In this document: piece after piece, positions 1 to 6,672 of the stretch
Numbering within the stretch: position 1 is the first letter of the stretch
Layout: each line of letters opens with the position of its first letter
Assembly (NCBI GenBank): GCA_035290045.1
Contig: DATDVH010000045.1
Coordinates: forward strand, 1 to 10,767
DNA from: DATDVH01 sp035290045
Lineage (GTDB): Bacteria; Patescibacteriota; Microgenomatia; UBA1406; HO2-37-13b
DNA: 10,767 nucleotides
Direction: 5' to 3'
The notes under the pieces: generated by a model
Told to the model about the DNA's origin: nothing
Databases searched by the model: none
What the model saw: only the letters and a program-made list of their open reading frames with translations
Made by a program: the position numbers and the translations under genes

Positions 1-2
1 TA

Positions 3-380
3 CGTCTTGAATCTGAGGCAGATTCAAGCACATCATCAGAAGGACAATTTATTATGTCTCGATTGGCATACGATATCGGAAGAGCAAATGCTGTTCTTAT
101 TCCGACTGTATTAGGAGATCAAACTAATTCCTTACAATTGACAATAAGCGGAATTAATTATAACTATGTTATTAACAGTAATAATTTAACGTTAACAGAT
201 GCTATAGGTACTGAAAAATTAAATACAACAGATACTCGTATATCCAATCTGACATTTACACGATTAGGAAATACCAGTGGGAAAAATACGATACGCTTAC
301 AGTATGCTATCACTAGTAGCGTATCGCGTATATCAGGTCCCCAAGTTGAAAATTTTCAGACGACAATTGGACTACGATGA
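3..380 (+). CDS. PilW/GspJ-like minor pilin, C-terminal part (5' end outside window)
   Basis: The frame is open from the first bases of the window to a TGA at 378-380, so this is the C-terminal 125 residues of a longer protein. An ATG at 54-56 exists, but the frame before it is open and reads plausibly, so I do not take it as the start. The visible part follows the PilW/GspJ pattern: a helix with an RLAYDIGRAN motif, then alternating beta strands (LQLTISG, YNYVIN, NLTLTD, ISNLTFTRLGN, IRLQYAI) and a closing FQTTIGLR. In that family the lost N-terminus would hold the prepilin cleavage site and the hydrophobic assembly helix. Minor pilins of this type prime pilus or pseudopilus assembly at the inner membrane. 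It overlaps the next gene by four bases (ATGA), which suggests translational coupling. The family call rests on pattern and context. Confidence 0.75.
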   Translation, partial: RLESEADSSTSSEGQFIMSRLAYDIGRANAVLIPTVLGDQTNSLQLTISGINYNYVINSNNLTLTDAIGTEKLNTTDTRISNLTFTRLGNTSGKNTIRLQYAITSSVSRISGPQVENFQTTIGLR

Positions 381-754
381 AAAAAAGAAATGGCCAAGCT
401 CTCATAACTTTTTTAATTTTTACTGTTGCCTTATTTATTATTAGTATGGCATCAATCATAATCATGGTTATTAACACCCAAACCTCCACAAAATTTCAAC
501 AAAGCTTCACTGCTTTATATACTGCAGAGAGCGGAGTAGAAAATGCACTATTACGATTGTTAAGAAATCCAAATTATATCGGAGAAATTGTACCTATAGA
601 TACAGGAAATGCAACTATCACTGTAACCGATATCGGAGGAGGGCAAAAACAAATAGTATCAGTAGGAAAAAGTTATACCATTTTAAGAACATTGCAAATT
701 GTTGTCAGCTATATCGACAACATTCTTACTGTTGTTTCGTGGAAAGAAATATAA
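377..754 (+). CDS. PilX-like minor pilin
   Basis: A 125-residue protein. Its short basic leader (MKKRNG) is followed by a hydrophobic stretch at about residues 8-32, as in class III-like prepilins cleaved after Gly (here G6, before QALITFLIF). The Glu at mature position 5 found in major pilins is absent; GspK- and PilX-type minor subunits also lack it. The motif TALYTAESGVENALLRLL at about residues 45-62 matches the conserved AESG(V/I)E helix of PilX-like proteins, and a short beta-rich C-terminus follows. Its start codon overlaps the previous minor pilin's stop, and the next gene begins 10 bases after its TAA. The order PilW-like then PilX-like is typical of minor-pilin operons. Predicted site of action is the inner membrane, as part of a pilus tip or priming complex. 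Confidence 0.75.
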   Translation: MKKRNGQALITFLIFTVALFIISMASIIIMVINTQTSTKFQQSFTALYTAESGVENALLRLLRNPNYIGEIVPIDTGNATITVTDIGGGQKQIVSVGKSYTILRTLQIVVSYIDNILTVVSWKEI

Positions 755-764
755 AATAAATAGT

Positions 765-1607
765 ATGCAAAAAAATATCTCTATTATCTATCTTGATAGG
801 AATAAATTTTATTGTATATTCCCTCAACAAATAGATAATCCTATTCTATACAATTTTTCTCCTCAGACCGTTAAAGATTTTGAAGTTTTGAATAAAGACT
901 TATTATATAGTGAAATACATGCTTTTATAAAAAAAAATCGCCTGTCACCATATCCAGTCATTATTATTCTTTCCAATACTGTTATTTTTGAAAAGGACCT
1001 ATCAGAAACTAACCCCAAACAATTATCAGAAGAAATAACATTATTTTTAGAAAAAATTCCTTTTGAAACTATCGTGCATAAAATAATCAAAATTAATAAA
1101 AAAACAAAAGTAATCGCAACAAATAAAATTTATCTTGATTTGTTCAAAGACGCATTTGAGAGGGATCAGTGTAAAATACTTCTTGTATTGCCAGAATCTG
1201 TATGCGATAATCTCATATCTCAAAAAGGATTAAATAGAGAAGTGATAAAAAAAATTATTGACCATACAGACTCTCTCAAACAACACGATTTATCACATGT
1301 GAAAAATCCACATATTCTTTCCAAACCTCATGAGTCAGTTCTAACAATACCTGAAATAAAATCGCATACACGCTTGATTATGTTATTATTCGTTTTTACT
1401 GTACTCATGGGTACTTTGATCTTACTATTTTTCATTTCAAAAAACTCATTCAAGAATACAGTGCCTAAAAAGACAATAAAATCAAACAAACTTACACCAT
1501 CTTCAACTTCTATCCCTACTTTACAAACAACTTCTATTATGGAAATACCTCCTCCATTAGGAGAACTAACTCCACAAGTTGAATCATCAATATCCGCTTC
1601 GTTTTAA
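765..1607 (+). CDS. Single-pass membrane protein, PilM/GspL-like pilus assembly component (tentative)
   Basis: A 280-residue protein starting at ATG 765. A TTG at 699 is in frame but would overlap the previous gene by 56 bases. Residues 1-200 are soluble and predicted cytoplasmic. One hydrophobic helix lies at about 203-224 (start LIMLLFVFTVLMG), followed by a Ser/Thr/Pro-rich tail of about 55 residues outside the membrane. In the soluble part, NTVIFEKDL, FLEKIPFETIV, then KVIATNKIYLDLF and CKILLVLPESV resemble the order of strands and helices in PilM/GspL actin-like domains: an 'IPF' segment, a strand, a helix, then a strand ending in a PES-like motif. GspL has this topology of cytoplasmic actin-like domain, membrane helix and short periplasmic part, while PilM is soluble. 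I see no clear nucleotide-binding motif. The pilus gene context supports the call, but similarity is weak and it could be a lineage-specific membrane protein. It is the last gene before the terminator. Confidence 0.45.
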   Translation: MQKNISIIYLDRNKFYCIFPQQIDNPILYNFSPQTVKDFEVLNKDLLYSEIHAFIKKNRLSPYPVIIILSNTVIFEKDLSETNPKQLSEEITLFLEKIPFETIVHKIIKINKKTKVIATNKIYLDLFKDAFERDQCKILLVLPESVCDNLISQKGLNREVIKKIIDHTDSLKQHDLSHVKNPHILSKPHESVLTIPEIKSHTRLIMLLFVFTVLMGTLILLFFISKNSFKNTVPKKTIKSNKLTPSSTSIPTLQTTSIMEIPPPLGELTPQVESSISASF

Positions 1608-1661
1608 AAGTTAATAGACTATTTTGCCGCAGATCACAATGTAATTGTTCTCTATGAATAA

Positions 1662-1694
1662 AAAAACAGCATCCTTTTGCAAGATGCTGTTTTT
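1662..1694. terminator. Bidirectional rho-independent terminator between convergent genes
   Basis: An inverted repeat of 12 bases (AAAAACAGCATC with GATGCTGTTTTT) encloses a 9-base loop. The core GC-containing stem is ACAGCATC/GATGCTGT. On the + strand the stem ends in TTTTT; on the - strand it ends in a T run from the A tract at 1661-1666. It lies 55 bases after the + strand gene stop (1607) and 21 bases after the - strand pilin stop (1716), as expected for a shared terminator. Confidence 0.9.
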
Positions 1695-1715
1695 ATAACT
1701 TAAAGAGCTACGTTT

Positions 1716-2195
1716 TTATCGTGTAACCGAGATAGCCGCGCTCAATTCAGATCCAGGAGCCGCAACAGTAATTCTGTTGTCGGTTCCGCTTCTGACTACA
1801 GTGTAGTTAGTATTGTATGGAGGAGCAACTATAGTACAGTCAGTAACAGGTGTACCATTATTCGTCTGTGGATCAACAGGAAGAGCGGCTAAATACTGTG
1901 TCACCAAAACAGAACAAATATCTACTCCTGTCCCCGCGGCAATAACTGCCGCATCATTGGTAAGTGTTTTTATGGTGCCATCAATACCAGCAGGAGCAAT
2001 ACCCTTATTATCTGCCATACTTTGATTAATCGCATTTAAAATAGCATTAACATCGCTTGATCTTTTCGTATTGTTTGCTTGAGAGAATTGACGTTGCGGA
2101 TTGATCGCGATTAACGTAATTGCTAATAAGACCGCAAGAATACCAATGACTACCAACAGTTCTATGAGAGTGAAACCTTTTGAATTTTTGTTCAT
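1716..2195 (-). CDS. Type IV prepilin, possible major pilin
   Basis: A 159-residue prepilin read from ATG at 2195 to TAA at 1716. The frame stays open upstream to 2279, but the extension has no pilin character and crosses the promoter. The leader MNKNSKG is followed by FTLIELLVVIGILAVLLAIT, the classic prepilin peptidase site: cleavage between G7 and F8, with Glu at mature position 5. Then come AINPQRQFSQANNTKRSSDV and NAILNAINQ, a helix pattern I associate with CPR pilins. Cys94 and Cys120 could form the C-terminal disulfide loop found in many type IVa pilins. The mature protein would have about 152 residues. The gene stands alone, has a good promoter, and is convergent to the minor-pilin operon, which fits a highly expressed major subunit that the upstream minor pilins help assemble. 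The major role is inference. Confidence 0.9.
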   Translation of the reverse strand: MNKNSKGFTLIELLVVIGILAVLLAITLIAINPQRQFSQANNTKRSSDVNAILNAINQSMADNKGIAPAGIDGTIKTLTNDAAVIAAGTGVDICSVLVTQYLAALPVDPQTNNGTPVTDCTIVAPPYNTNYTVVRSGTDNRITVAAPGSELSAAISVTR

Positions 2196-2237
2196 AGTTT
2201 TTATAGTTATGAATTTATAATAATATAATCTACTTCT

Positions 2238-2266
2238 AAAGTAACATATATAAAATAACTTGTCAA
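2238..2266 (-). promoter_or_regulatory. Sigma70-type promoter of the pilin gene
   Basis: On the - strand a perfect -35 TTGACA (2261-2266) is followed by a 17-base spacer and a -10 TACTTT (2238-2243). A TGn extended -10 motif immediately precedes the -10 box, which may offset its weak match. The predicted transcript start is near 2231, leaving a 5' leader of about 35 bases before ATG 2195. No Shine-Dalgarno sequence is visible in that leader. Confidence 0.6.
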
Positions 2267-2293
2267 GTGGTTTACACAAAATGTTTTAGATCA

Positions 2294-2509
2294 TTATGAC
2301 AGTCTAATACTTATATTGATTCGGTCATCATTTATGGCTTGATAAAGAAACATTCTTTTAAAATCTTTGCCAAATTTATCTATGGTTTGTTTTGTGATTG
2401 TAGTATTATTTTCCAAAAAAATGTTTGCTTTATATTTTTTGTCATCAAAAAATCTCCTATAGGAATCTTTGAGTAAATTATTGATTTTAATTCGTGTTTT
2501 GGTTTCTTT
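2294..2509 (-). pseudogene. 71-codon open frame without start: gene remnant or frameshifted small gene
   Basis: On the - strand the frame from 2509 down to the TAA at 2294-2296 is open for 71 codons and reads like protein (for example RRFFDDKKYKANIFLENN and FGKDFKRMFLYQAINDD). It has no ATG before codon 53, and its 5' stop lies 14 bases from the tRNA gene, so a complete gene does not fit. A second frame has ATG at 2445, with AGGAG (2454-2458) eight bases upstream, but stops after 21 codons at 2380. One extra T in the T7 run (A7 at 2415-2421 on the + strand) would join that ATG to the long frame and give a 50-residue protein. So this is either a decayed gene, a small gene broken by a homopolymer indel (real or sequencing error), or chance. 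I do not recognise the family. Confidence 0.35.
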
Positions 2510-2523
2510 TTACATGGTTTTTG

Positions 2524-2597
2524 TGGCGCGTACCGGATTTGAACCGGTGATTTGTTGGATGAGAACCAACTGTCCTAGTCCACTAGACGAACGCGCC
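2524..2597 (-). tRNA. tRNA-Glu (CTC anticodon)
   Basis: Read on the - strand, this folds as a standard cloverleaf. The 7-bp acceptor stem pairs GGCGCGT with ACGCGCC. A D-arm of Glu type begins TCGTCTAG and ends AGGAC. The anticodon stem GTTGG/CCAAC has the loop TTCTCAT, with anticodon CTC. A 5-base variable loop is followed by the T-arm ACCGG-TTCAAAT-CCGGT. The discriminator is A and CCA is not encoded, so it must be added after transcription. The CTC isoacceptor reads GAG codons; a TTC isoacceptor is expected elsewhere. The start of the D-arm closely matches bacterial tRNA-Glu, which supports the identity. Confidence 0.95.
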
Positions 2598-2604
2598 GTA
2601 TCGT

Positions 2605-2633
2605 TTGACTTTTTACTCTCAATTCAGTATAGT
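2605..2633 (+). promoter_or_regulatory. Promoter of the greA-lysS-serS-secA operon
   Basis: -35 TTGACT (2605-2610, 5 of 6), a 17-base spacer and -10 TATAGT (2628-2633, 5 of 6) predict a start near 2640 and a leader of about 45 bases before the greA ATG. This is one of the best sigma70 matches in the window. It interlocks with the divergent tRNA-Glu promoter, and its -35 lies 8 bases from the tRNA gene. Confidence 0.6.
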
Positions 2634-2654
2634 TTATCATAATGACATTCTTAA
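2626..2654 (-). promoter_or_regulatory. Promoter of tRNA-Glu
   Basis: On the - strand, -35 TTAAGA (2649-2654, 4 of 6 matches), a 17-base spacer and -10 TATACT (2626-2631, 5 of 6) predict a start near 2619, about 20 bases before the mature tRNA 5' end. Its -10 overlaps the -10 of the oppositely directed greA promoter. Confidence 0.5.
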
Positions 2655-2685
2655 ATAGTACATATTGATAAGAGTATCATTTTTT

Positions 2686-3147
2686 ATGAAAACTCAGATA
2701 TTATTAACTCAAGAAGGATATGATACGTTAACTCTTGAATTAAAACAATTAAAAGAAGTAAAACGAAAAAAAGCAATTGATCGTCTTCAAAAAGCACGAG
2801 AGATGGGAGATCTGTCAGAAAATAGTGAATATGTAGCCGCGAAAGAAGAGCTCTCATTTATTGAATCTCGCATTCTGGAAATTGATGATAAATTAAAAAA
2901 AGCTCAGGTGACCAATCATCACTACAATGCACAAAAAGTTGAGATAGGATCTCGTGTAGCTATAACATCTGAAGGAAAAACAGAAACGTATATGATCGTC
3001 GGTGATCTGGAGACTGATATTGCAGTTGGCAAACTCGCATATACGTCTCCTTTGGGCAAGGCATTGATAGGGAGAAAAACAAATGAGGAGTGTATAGTGA
3101 AAGCGCCAGCAGGACTGATTGCATACAAAATTATCTCTATTCATTAG
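2686..3147 (+). CDS. greA: Transcription elongation factor GreA
   Basis: A 153-residue protein, close to the usual GreA length of about 158. GreA enters the RNA polymerase secondary channel and stimulates transcript cleavage, so that backtracked complexes resume. The N-terminal coiled coil spans about residues 8-75, with the conserved tip GDLSENSEYVAAKEE at 41-55; D42 and E45 correspond to the acidic residues that bind the catalytic metal. The C-terminal globular domain carries the family signature SPLGKALIG at 121-129. I chose ATG 2686 over an in-frame TTG at 2665 because the protein then begins MKTQILLTQEGY, as is normal for the family. No Shine-Dalgarno is evident; only a weak AAGAG lies about 12 bases upstream. 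It is the first gene of the operon and lysS follows 26 bases later. Confidence 0.97.
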   Translation: MKTQILLTQEGYDTLTLELKQLKEVKRKKAIDRLQKAREMGDLSENSEYVAAKEELSFIESRILEIDDKLKKAQVTNHHYNAQKVEIGSRVAITSEGKTETYMIVGDLETDIAVGKLAYTSPLGKALIGRKTNEECIVKAPAGLIAYKIISIH

Positions 3148-3173
3148 GCCGCATCCATAAATGACTTAACTCT

Positions 3174-4766
3174 ATGATCTGGGTTGATCGTGAAGTAAAA
3201 AAAATAAAAGAAAGACGACGTTCGCTTGAGTGGGTTGATGATATGAAAACTCCCTCAGGGAGAATTCATGTTGGAGCGCTTCGGGGGATCGTCATTCATG
3301 ATATGATACACAAAGCTCTTCAACAAGAAAAAATAAAGACACGATTTACCTATGTATTTGAAGATCATGATCCAATGGATGCTATTCCTTCATATCTTGA
3401 TTTTAGAAAATGGGAACAATATGCTGGTATGCAATTATATACAATACCTTCTCCTGTGTCTGGATATAAAAGTTATGCAGAGTATTATGCGTTTGAGTTT
3501 CAGAAAGTATTTGAGTCAATCAATTGTCATCCTCATATCATATGGGGGTCAGAATTGTATCTATCAGGAAAAATGAATGGAGTCATACGAGAAATGCTTG
3601 ATCATGCTGATACAATAAGAGATATTTATAAACGTATTGCACGAGCAGAGAAATCTTCGGATTGGCATCCATTTCAAGCAGTGTGTCAAAAATGTCAAAA
3701 AGTTGGAACCACACATGTATATGATTGGGATGGAAAAATGGTTTCGTATCGTTGTATGCCGCAGATGGTGGCATGGGCAAAAGGGTGCAGTCATGAGGGA
3801 AAAATCTCTCCTTTTAATGGAAACGGAAAACTTGCTTGGAAAGTGGAATGGGGCGCCAAATGGAAAGTGATTGGTATTACTATAGAAGGAGCTGGAAAAG
3901 ACCATATGTCAGCAGGAGGTTCATATGATATCGCATCTGCAATCTGTCATGAAGTGTTAGATTATCCGGTACCCTATTCGCTTCCCTACGAATGGTTTAT
4001 CGTCGGAGGTCGCAAAATGTCTTCTTCCAAAGGAGTTGGTGTTTCTGCTCAAGAAGTATCTACCTTTCTTCCGCCTGATATTTTACGATTTCTCATAGTG
4101 CGTACACCTATTGGTACGGCGCTTGATTTTAATCCCTATCAGAAAAATACTGTTTTTAATATTTTTGATGATTTTGATCGGTGTATGAATGCGTATTATA
4201 TCATGCAGGAAGGAACGATTCCTGAAGGTAAAAAAGGTGAAGTTATTGCGGATTTCAGTCGTATAATTGAGTTGTCTGCTGTAGCACTTCTTCCTGAAAA
4301 GCGTCTTTTTTTACCACGATTTCGTACTATTGTGAATCTCATAAAGGAAAAAAAAGATCTTGTATCTTTTTTTACAGATAAAAAAGGAGACGAACTGACG
4401 GTACGAGAGAAAAAATTATTAAAAGAACGTATACGTTTTGGACATATTTATTTACGTACATATGCACAATCGTCAGAGATAAGTCCCTCAGCGAGTTCAC
4501 AGCAATCGCGATTTGTCTATACTTCAGAGCAGAAAGATTTTTTACGACAAGTCGTTACAGTACTATCTTCAAAAACGACTTCAAAGGAGACAATGAATAC
4601 AGCGCTTATGAACGTATTAAAAAAAAACAATTTTGATCCATCAAAAGTATTTCCTGCTTTATATTATGTTCTCACTGGTTTAACATACGGTCCTCGCGCA
4701 GTGGATATGATAATGAAGATAGGAGTAACTACCGTACGTAAAAAAATAAAAAATAGTCTATCATAA
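3174..4766 (+). CDS. lysS: Lysyl-tRNA synthetase, class I (archaeal type)
   Basis: A 530-residue enzyme that charges tRNA-Lys with lysine at the cost of ATP in the cytoplasm. It is the class I (Rossmann-fold) LysRS typical of archaea, spirochaetes and some other bacteria, unrelated to the class II enzyme of E. coli. The HIGH-type signature is TPSGRIHVGALRG (26-38) and the KMSKS loop is KMSSS (281-285). EGAGKDHMSAGGSYD (238-252) and the KVEWGAKWK stretch (223-231) are typical of this family. C171, C174, C194 and C205 form a CxxC...C...C set that looks like a zinc site in the inserted subdomain. The C-terminal alpha-helical anticodon-binding region covers roughly residues 330-530. Length and motifs indicate an intact enzyme. 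It sits 26 bases after greA and 4 bases before the HD gene, so co-transcription is likely. No ribosome binding site is visible. Confidence 0.95.
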   Translation: MIWVDREVKKIKERRRSLEWVDDMKTPSGRIHVGALRGIVIHDMIHKALQQEKIKTRFTYVFEDHDPMDAIPSYLDFRKWEQYAGMQLYTIPSPVSGYKSYAEYYAFEFQKVFESINCHPHIIWGSELYLSGKMNGVIREMLDHADTIRDIYKRIARAEKSSDWHPFQAVCQKCQKVGTTHVYDWDGKMVSYRCMPQMVAWAKGCSHEGKISPFNGNGKLAWKVEWGAKWKVIGITIEGAGKDHMSAGGSYDIASAICHEVLDYPVPYSLPYEWFIVGGRKMSSSKGVGVSAQEVSTFLPPDILRFLIVRTPIGTALDFNPYQKNTVFNIFDDFDRCMNAYYIMQEGTIPEGKKGEVIADFSRIIELSAVALLPEKRLFLPRFRTIVNLIKEKKDLVSFFTDKKGDELTVREKKLLKERIRFGHIYLRTYAQSSEISPSASSQQSRFVYTSEQKDFLRQVVTVLSSKTTSKETMNTALMNVLKKNNFDPSKVFPALYYVLTGLTYGPRAVDMIMKIGVTTVRKKIKNSLS

Positions 4767-4770
4767 AAAT

Positions 4771-5358
4771 ATGTCTATCGTCAAGCATGGCTCTGTCAAT
4801 CGTCAGAAAGCACTATCAATACTACGTGCTCACGTAAAGAATCAAAATTTATTTCGTCATTGTTTGTCAGTTGAGGCCGTGATGCGCACTTTAGCACTTC
4901 ATTTTAATGCGAATCAGGAAAAATGGGCATTAGCAGGACTTTTACATGATGCTGACTGGGAAGAGACAAAAGACGATCCATCCCAACATACGAGAAAAAC
5001 TATTCAGTGGGCAAAAGACGCTGGTTTTGATGACAAAGAATTATTTACCACTATACTTTCACATAATCATGCGCATAATGGTGAAGCTGAACCAAAAAAT
5101 ATCATGGAATGGTCGCTTTATATCTGTGATGATTTGACTGGTCTAATCGTAGCAACTACATTGATTATGTTAGATAGGAAATTATCATCAGTGACTGTAC
5201 CAGCTGTTCTCAAAAAATTCGGTACTCGTTCGTTTGCCTCTGGAGTGGATAGAGAACACATTAGTTTATGTACTACCAAGCTACAAATAAGTCTTGATCG
5301 TTTTATTGGACTCGCTATTCGTGCTCTGCAGGATATCGCTCCTGAATTAGGATTATAA
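4771..5358 (+). CDS. HD-domain metal-dependent hydrolase, function unknown
   Basis: A 195-residue soluble protein with an HD-superfamily core. H30 (LFRHCLSVEAVM), the doublet H59-D60 (GLLHDADWE), histidines H98 and H100 (SHNHAHNG) and D120 (YICDDLTG) match the order H...HD...H...D of metal-binding HD phosphohydrolases. Known members cut phosphate esters such as nucleotides, (p)ppGpp, diadenosine tetraphosphate or RNA ends, but nothing here identifies the substrate. There is no signal peptide, membrane segment or fused domain. It begins 4 bases after lysS and ends 23 bases before serS, so it is probably co-expressed with tRNA charging genes. A role in nucleotide housekeeping linked to synthetases, such as removing dinucleotide by-products, is a guess from position only. 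A TATCAT box lies 6 bases before the ATG and no Shine-Dalgarno is seen. Confidence 0.85.
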   Translation: MSIVKHGSVNRQKALSILRAHVKNQNLFRHCLSVEAVMRTLALHFNANQEKWALAGLLHDADWEETKDDPSQHTRKTIQWAKDAGFDDKELFTTILSHNHAHNGEAEPKNIMEWSLYICDDLTGLIVATTLIMLDRKLSSVTVPAVLKKFGTRSFASGVDREHISLCTTKLQISLDRFIGLAIRALQDIAPELGL

Positions 5359-5367
5359 AAAATAAGG

Positions 5368-5373
5368 TATACT
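5368..5373 (+). promoter_or_regulatory. Possible -10 box of an internal, nearly leaderless serS promoter
   Basis: TATACT (5 of 6 matches to TATAAT) stands 8 bases before the serS ATG, which would place the transcript start at about 5380, two bases before the start codon. No recognisable -35 lies 16-18 bases upstream, so this is weak evidence for an internal promoter inside the operon. Confidence 0.25.
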
Positions 5374-5381
5374 ATCTTTAT

Positions 5382-6662
5382 ATGTTATCCATAGATTATA
5401 TACGGAAAAATAAAGAAAAAGTCATTCAGAATGCGATGAATAAAAATAGATCAGTTGATATTGACCAACTTCTCACACTTGATGATACTCGTAAGTATTT
5501 GATGACAGCTATCCAAAAACTTCAGGAAGGGAGAAATGTTTTGTCACGGCAGACTGTAAACAATAATATAAAAGCAACCGAGTTGAGCTCGATAAAAATA
5601 AAGGGTAAGGAGATTAAACAAAAATTAAAAGAACTGGAAAAAAAGCACAATGATATAGAAATTTTATTTCAAAAGGAACTTTCTTTCGTCCCAAATGTAG
5701 CATATGACGAAGTACCTATCGGTAAAGACTCATCAGGTAATGTTGAGATAAAAAGAAGTGGGGATATTCCGAAGTTTTCATTTGAGCCTTTATCGCATTT
5801 TGAATTAGGAAAAAAACTTGATATTATTGATCTTGAGCGAGGCACCAAAGTGTCTGGATTTAGAGGGTATTTTCTCAAAAATGAAGGAGCCCTGCTTCAA
5901 ATGGCTTTGTTGTGGTATGTGTTTCAAAAATTATCAACAAAAGGATATGCGCCGCTTATCGCTCCATCAATCGTAAAAGGTTTTTCTCTTTTTGGATCAG
6001 GTCAATTCCCGTGGGGAGAAAAGGAAGTCTACAAATTAAATGACGAAGATGCGTATTTGGCCGGGACTGCCGAAGTACCGGTAACCGCTTATTTTTCTGG
6101 TGAGATTCTTGATGAAAAAACGTTACCGAAAAAATTTGTCGCGTTTTCTCCGTGTTTCAGACGCGAGGCAGGTTCATATGGCAAAGATACGCGTGGATTA
6201 TATAGATTGCATGAGTTTTGGAAGATTGAACAAGTCATTATTGCCAAAGATGATATTGGGGAAGCAAAAAAACTGCATGAAGAACTTCAGACTAATACAG
6301 AAGAAATCCTCAAAGAATTGGGATTGCCCTATCGTGTGATGTTGATGTGCACAGGAGATATGGGTGAGCCGCAGATGAAAAAATATGATACTGAAGTATG
6401 GATGCCGTATCGTAAAGGGTGGGGAGAGGTTGCGTCAAATTCAATCATGGGCGATTTTCAAGCGCGGAGATTGAACATCAAATATAGGAGACAAGATAGA
6501 TCAACTGCCTATTGTTATACGTTAAACGATACCGCCATCCCCTCGCCTCGCATTCTCGTTGCAATCTTGGAGAATTATCAACAGAGAGATGAAAGCATAA
6601 TTATTCCACAAATTTTACAATCTGTGGTTGGATTGGACACTATATCCCGTAAAAACTTTTAA
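5382..6662 (+). CDS. serS: Seryl-tRNA synthetase
   Basis: A 426-residue class II synthetase of normal length that charges tRNA-Ser (and tRNA-Sec where present). The N-terminal two-helix coiled-coil arm that grips the long variable arm of tRNA-Ser spans about residues 25-105, including the heptad-rich GKEIKQKLKELEKKHNDIE. The serine-binding TAEVP motif is at 229-233. Motif 2 with the ATP-binding arginines is at about 255-280 (FSPCFRREAG, then RLHEFWKIEQ), CTGDMG is at 323-328, and motif 3 ends in LNDTAIPSPRILVAILENYQ (381-400). Motif 3 is less glycine-rich than in E. coli, but R390 and the ENYQ helix are kept, so the enzyme should be active. It lies 23 bases after the HD gene and 10 bases before the unknown gene. 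Confidence 0.97.
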   Translation: MLSIDYIRKNKEKVIQNAMNKNRSVDIDQLLTLDDTRKYLMTAIQKLQEGRNVLSRQTVNNNIKATELSSIKIKGKEIKQKLKELEKKHNDIEILFQKELSFVPNVAYDEVPIGKDSSGNVEIKRSGDIPKFSFEPLSHFELGKKLDIIDLERGTKVSGFRGYFLKNEGALLQMALLWYVFQKLSTKGYAPLIAPSIVKGFSLFGSGQFPWGEKEVYKLNDEDAYLAGTAEVPVTAYFSGEILDEKTLPKKFVAFSPCFRREAGSYGKDTRGLYRLHEFWKIEQVIIAKDDIGEAKKLHEELQTNTEEILKELGLPYRVMLMCTGDMGEPQMKKYDTEVWMPYRKGWGEVASNSIMGDFQARRLNIKYRRQDRSTAYCYTLNDTAIPSPRILVAILENYQQRDESIIIPQILQSVVGLDTISRKNF

Positions 6663-6672
6663 CTTTTTATAT

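Noticed and set aside
699..764. TTG start for the PilM/GspL-like gene
   Set aside because: Would overlap the PilX-like gene by 56 bases; ATG 765 gives a natural N-terminus.
863..1090. 75-codon frame on the - strand
   Set aside because: Lies wholly inside the better supported + strand pilus gene and has no recognisable motif; an antisense shadow.
1813..2025. 70-codon frame on the + strand
   Set aside because: Antisense to the pilin, whose identity is certain.
2196..2279. N-terminal extension of the pilin by 28 codons
   Set aside because: It crosses the promoter and would bury the prepilin leader, which must be N-terminal for processing.
2380..2445. 21-residue peptide on the - strand with a good AGGAG site
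   Set aside because: Too short to support as a gene on its own; kept only as part of the frameshift hypothesis for 2294-2509.
6628..6672. TTG start for the unknown gene
   Set aside because: Lies within the serS coding end; ATG 6673 right after the serS stop fits operon packing.
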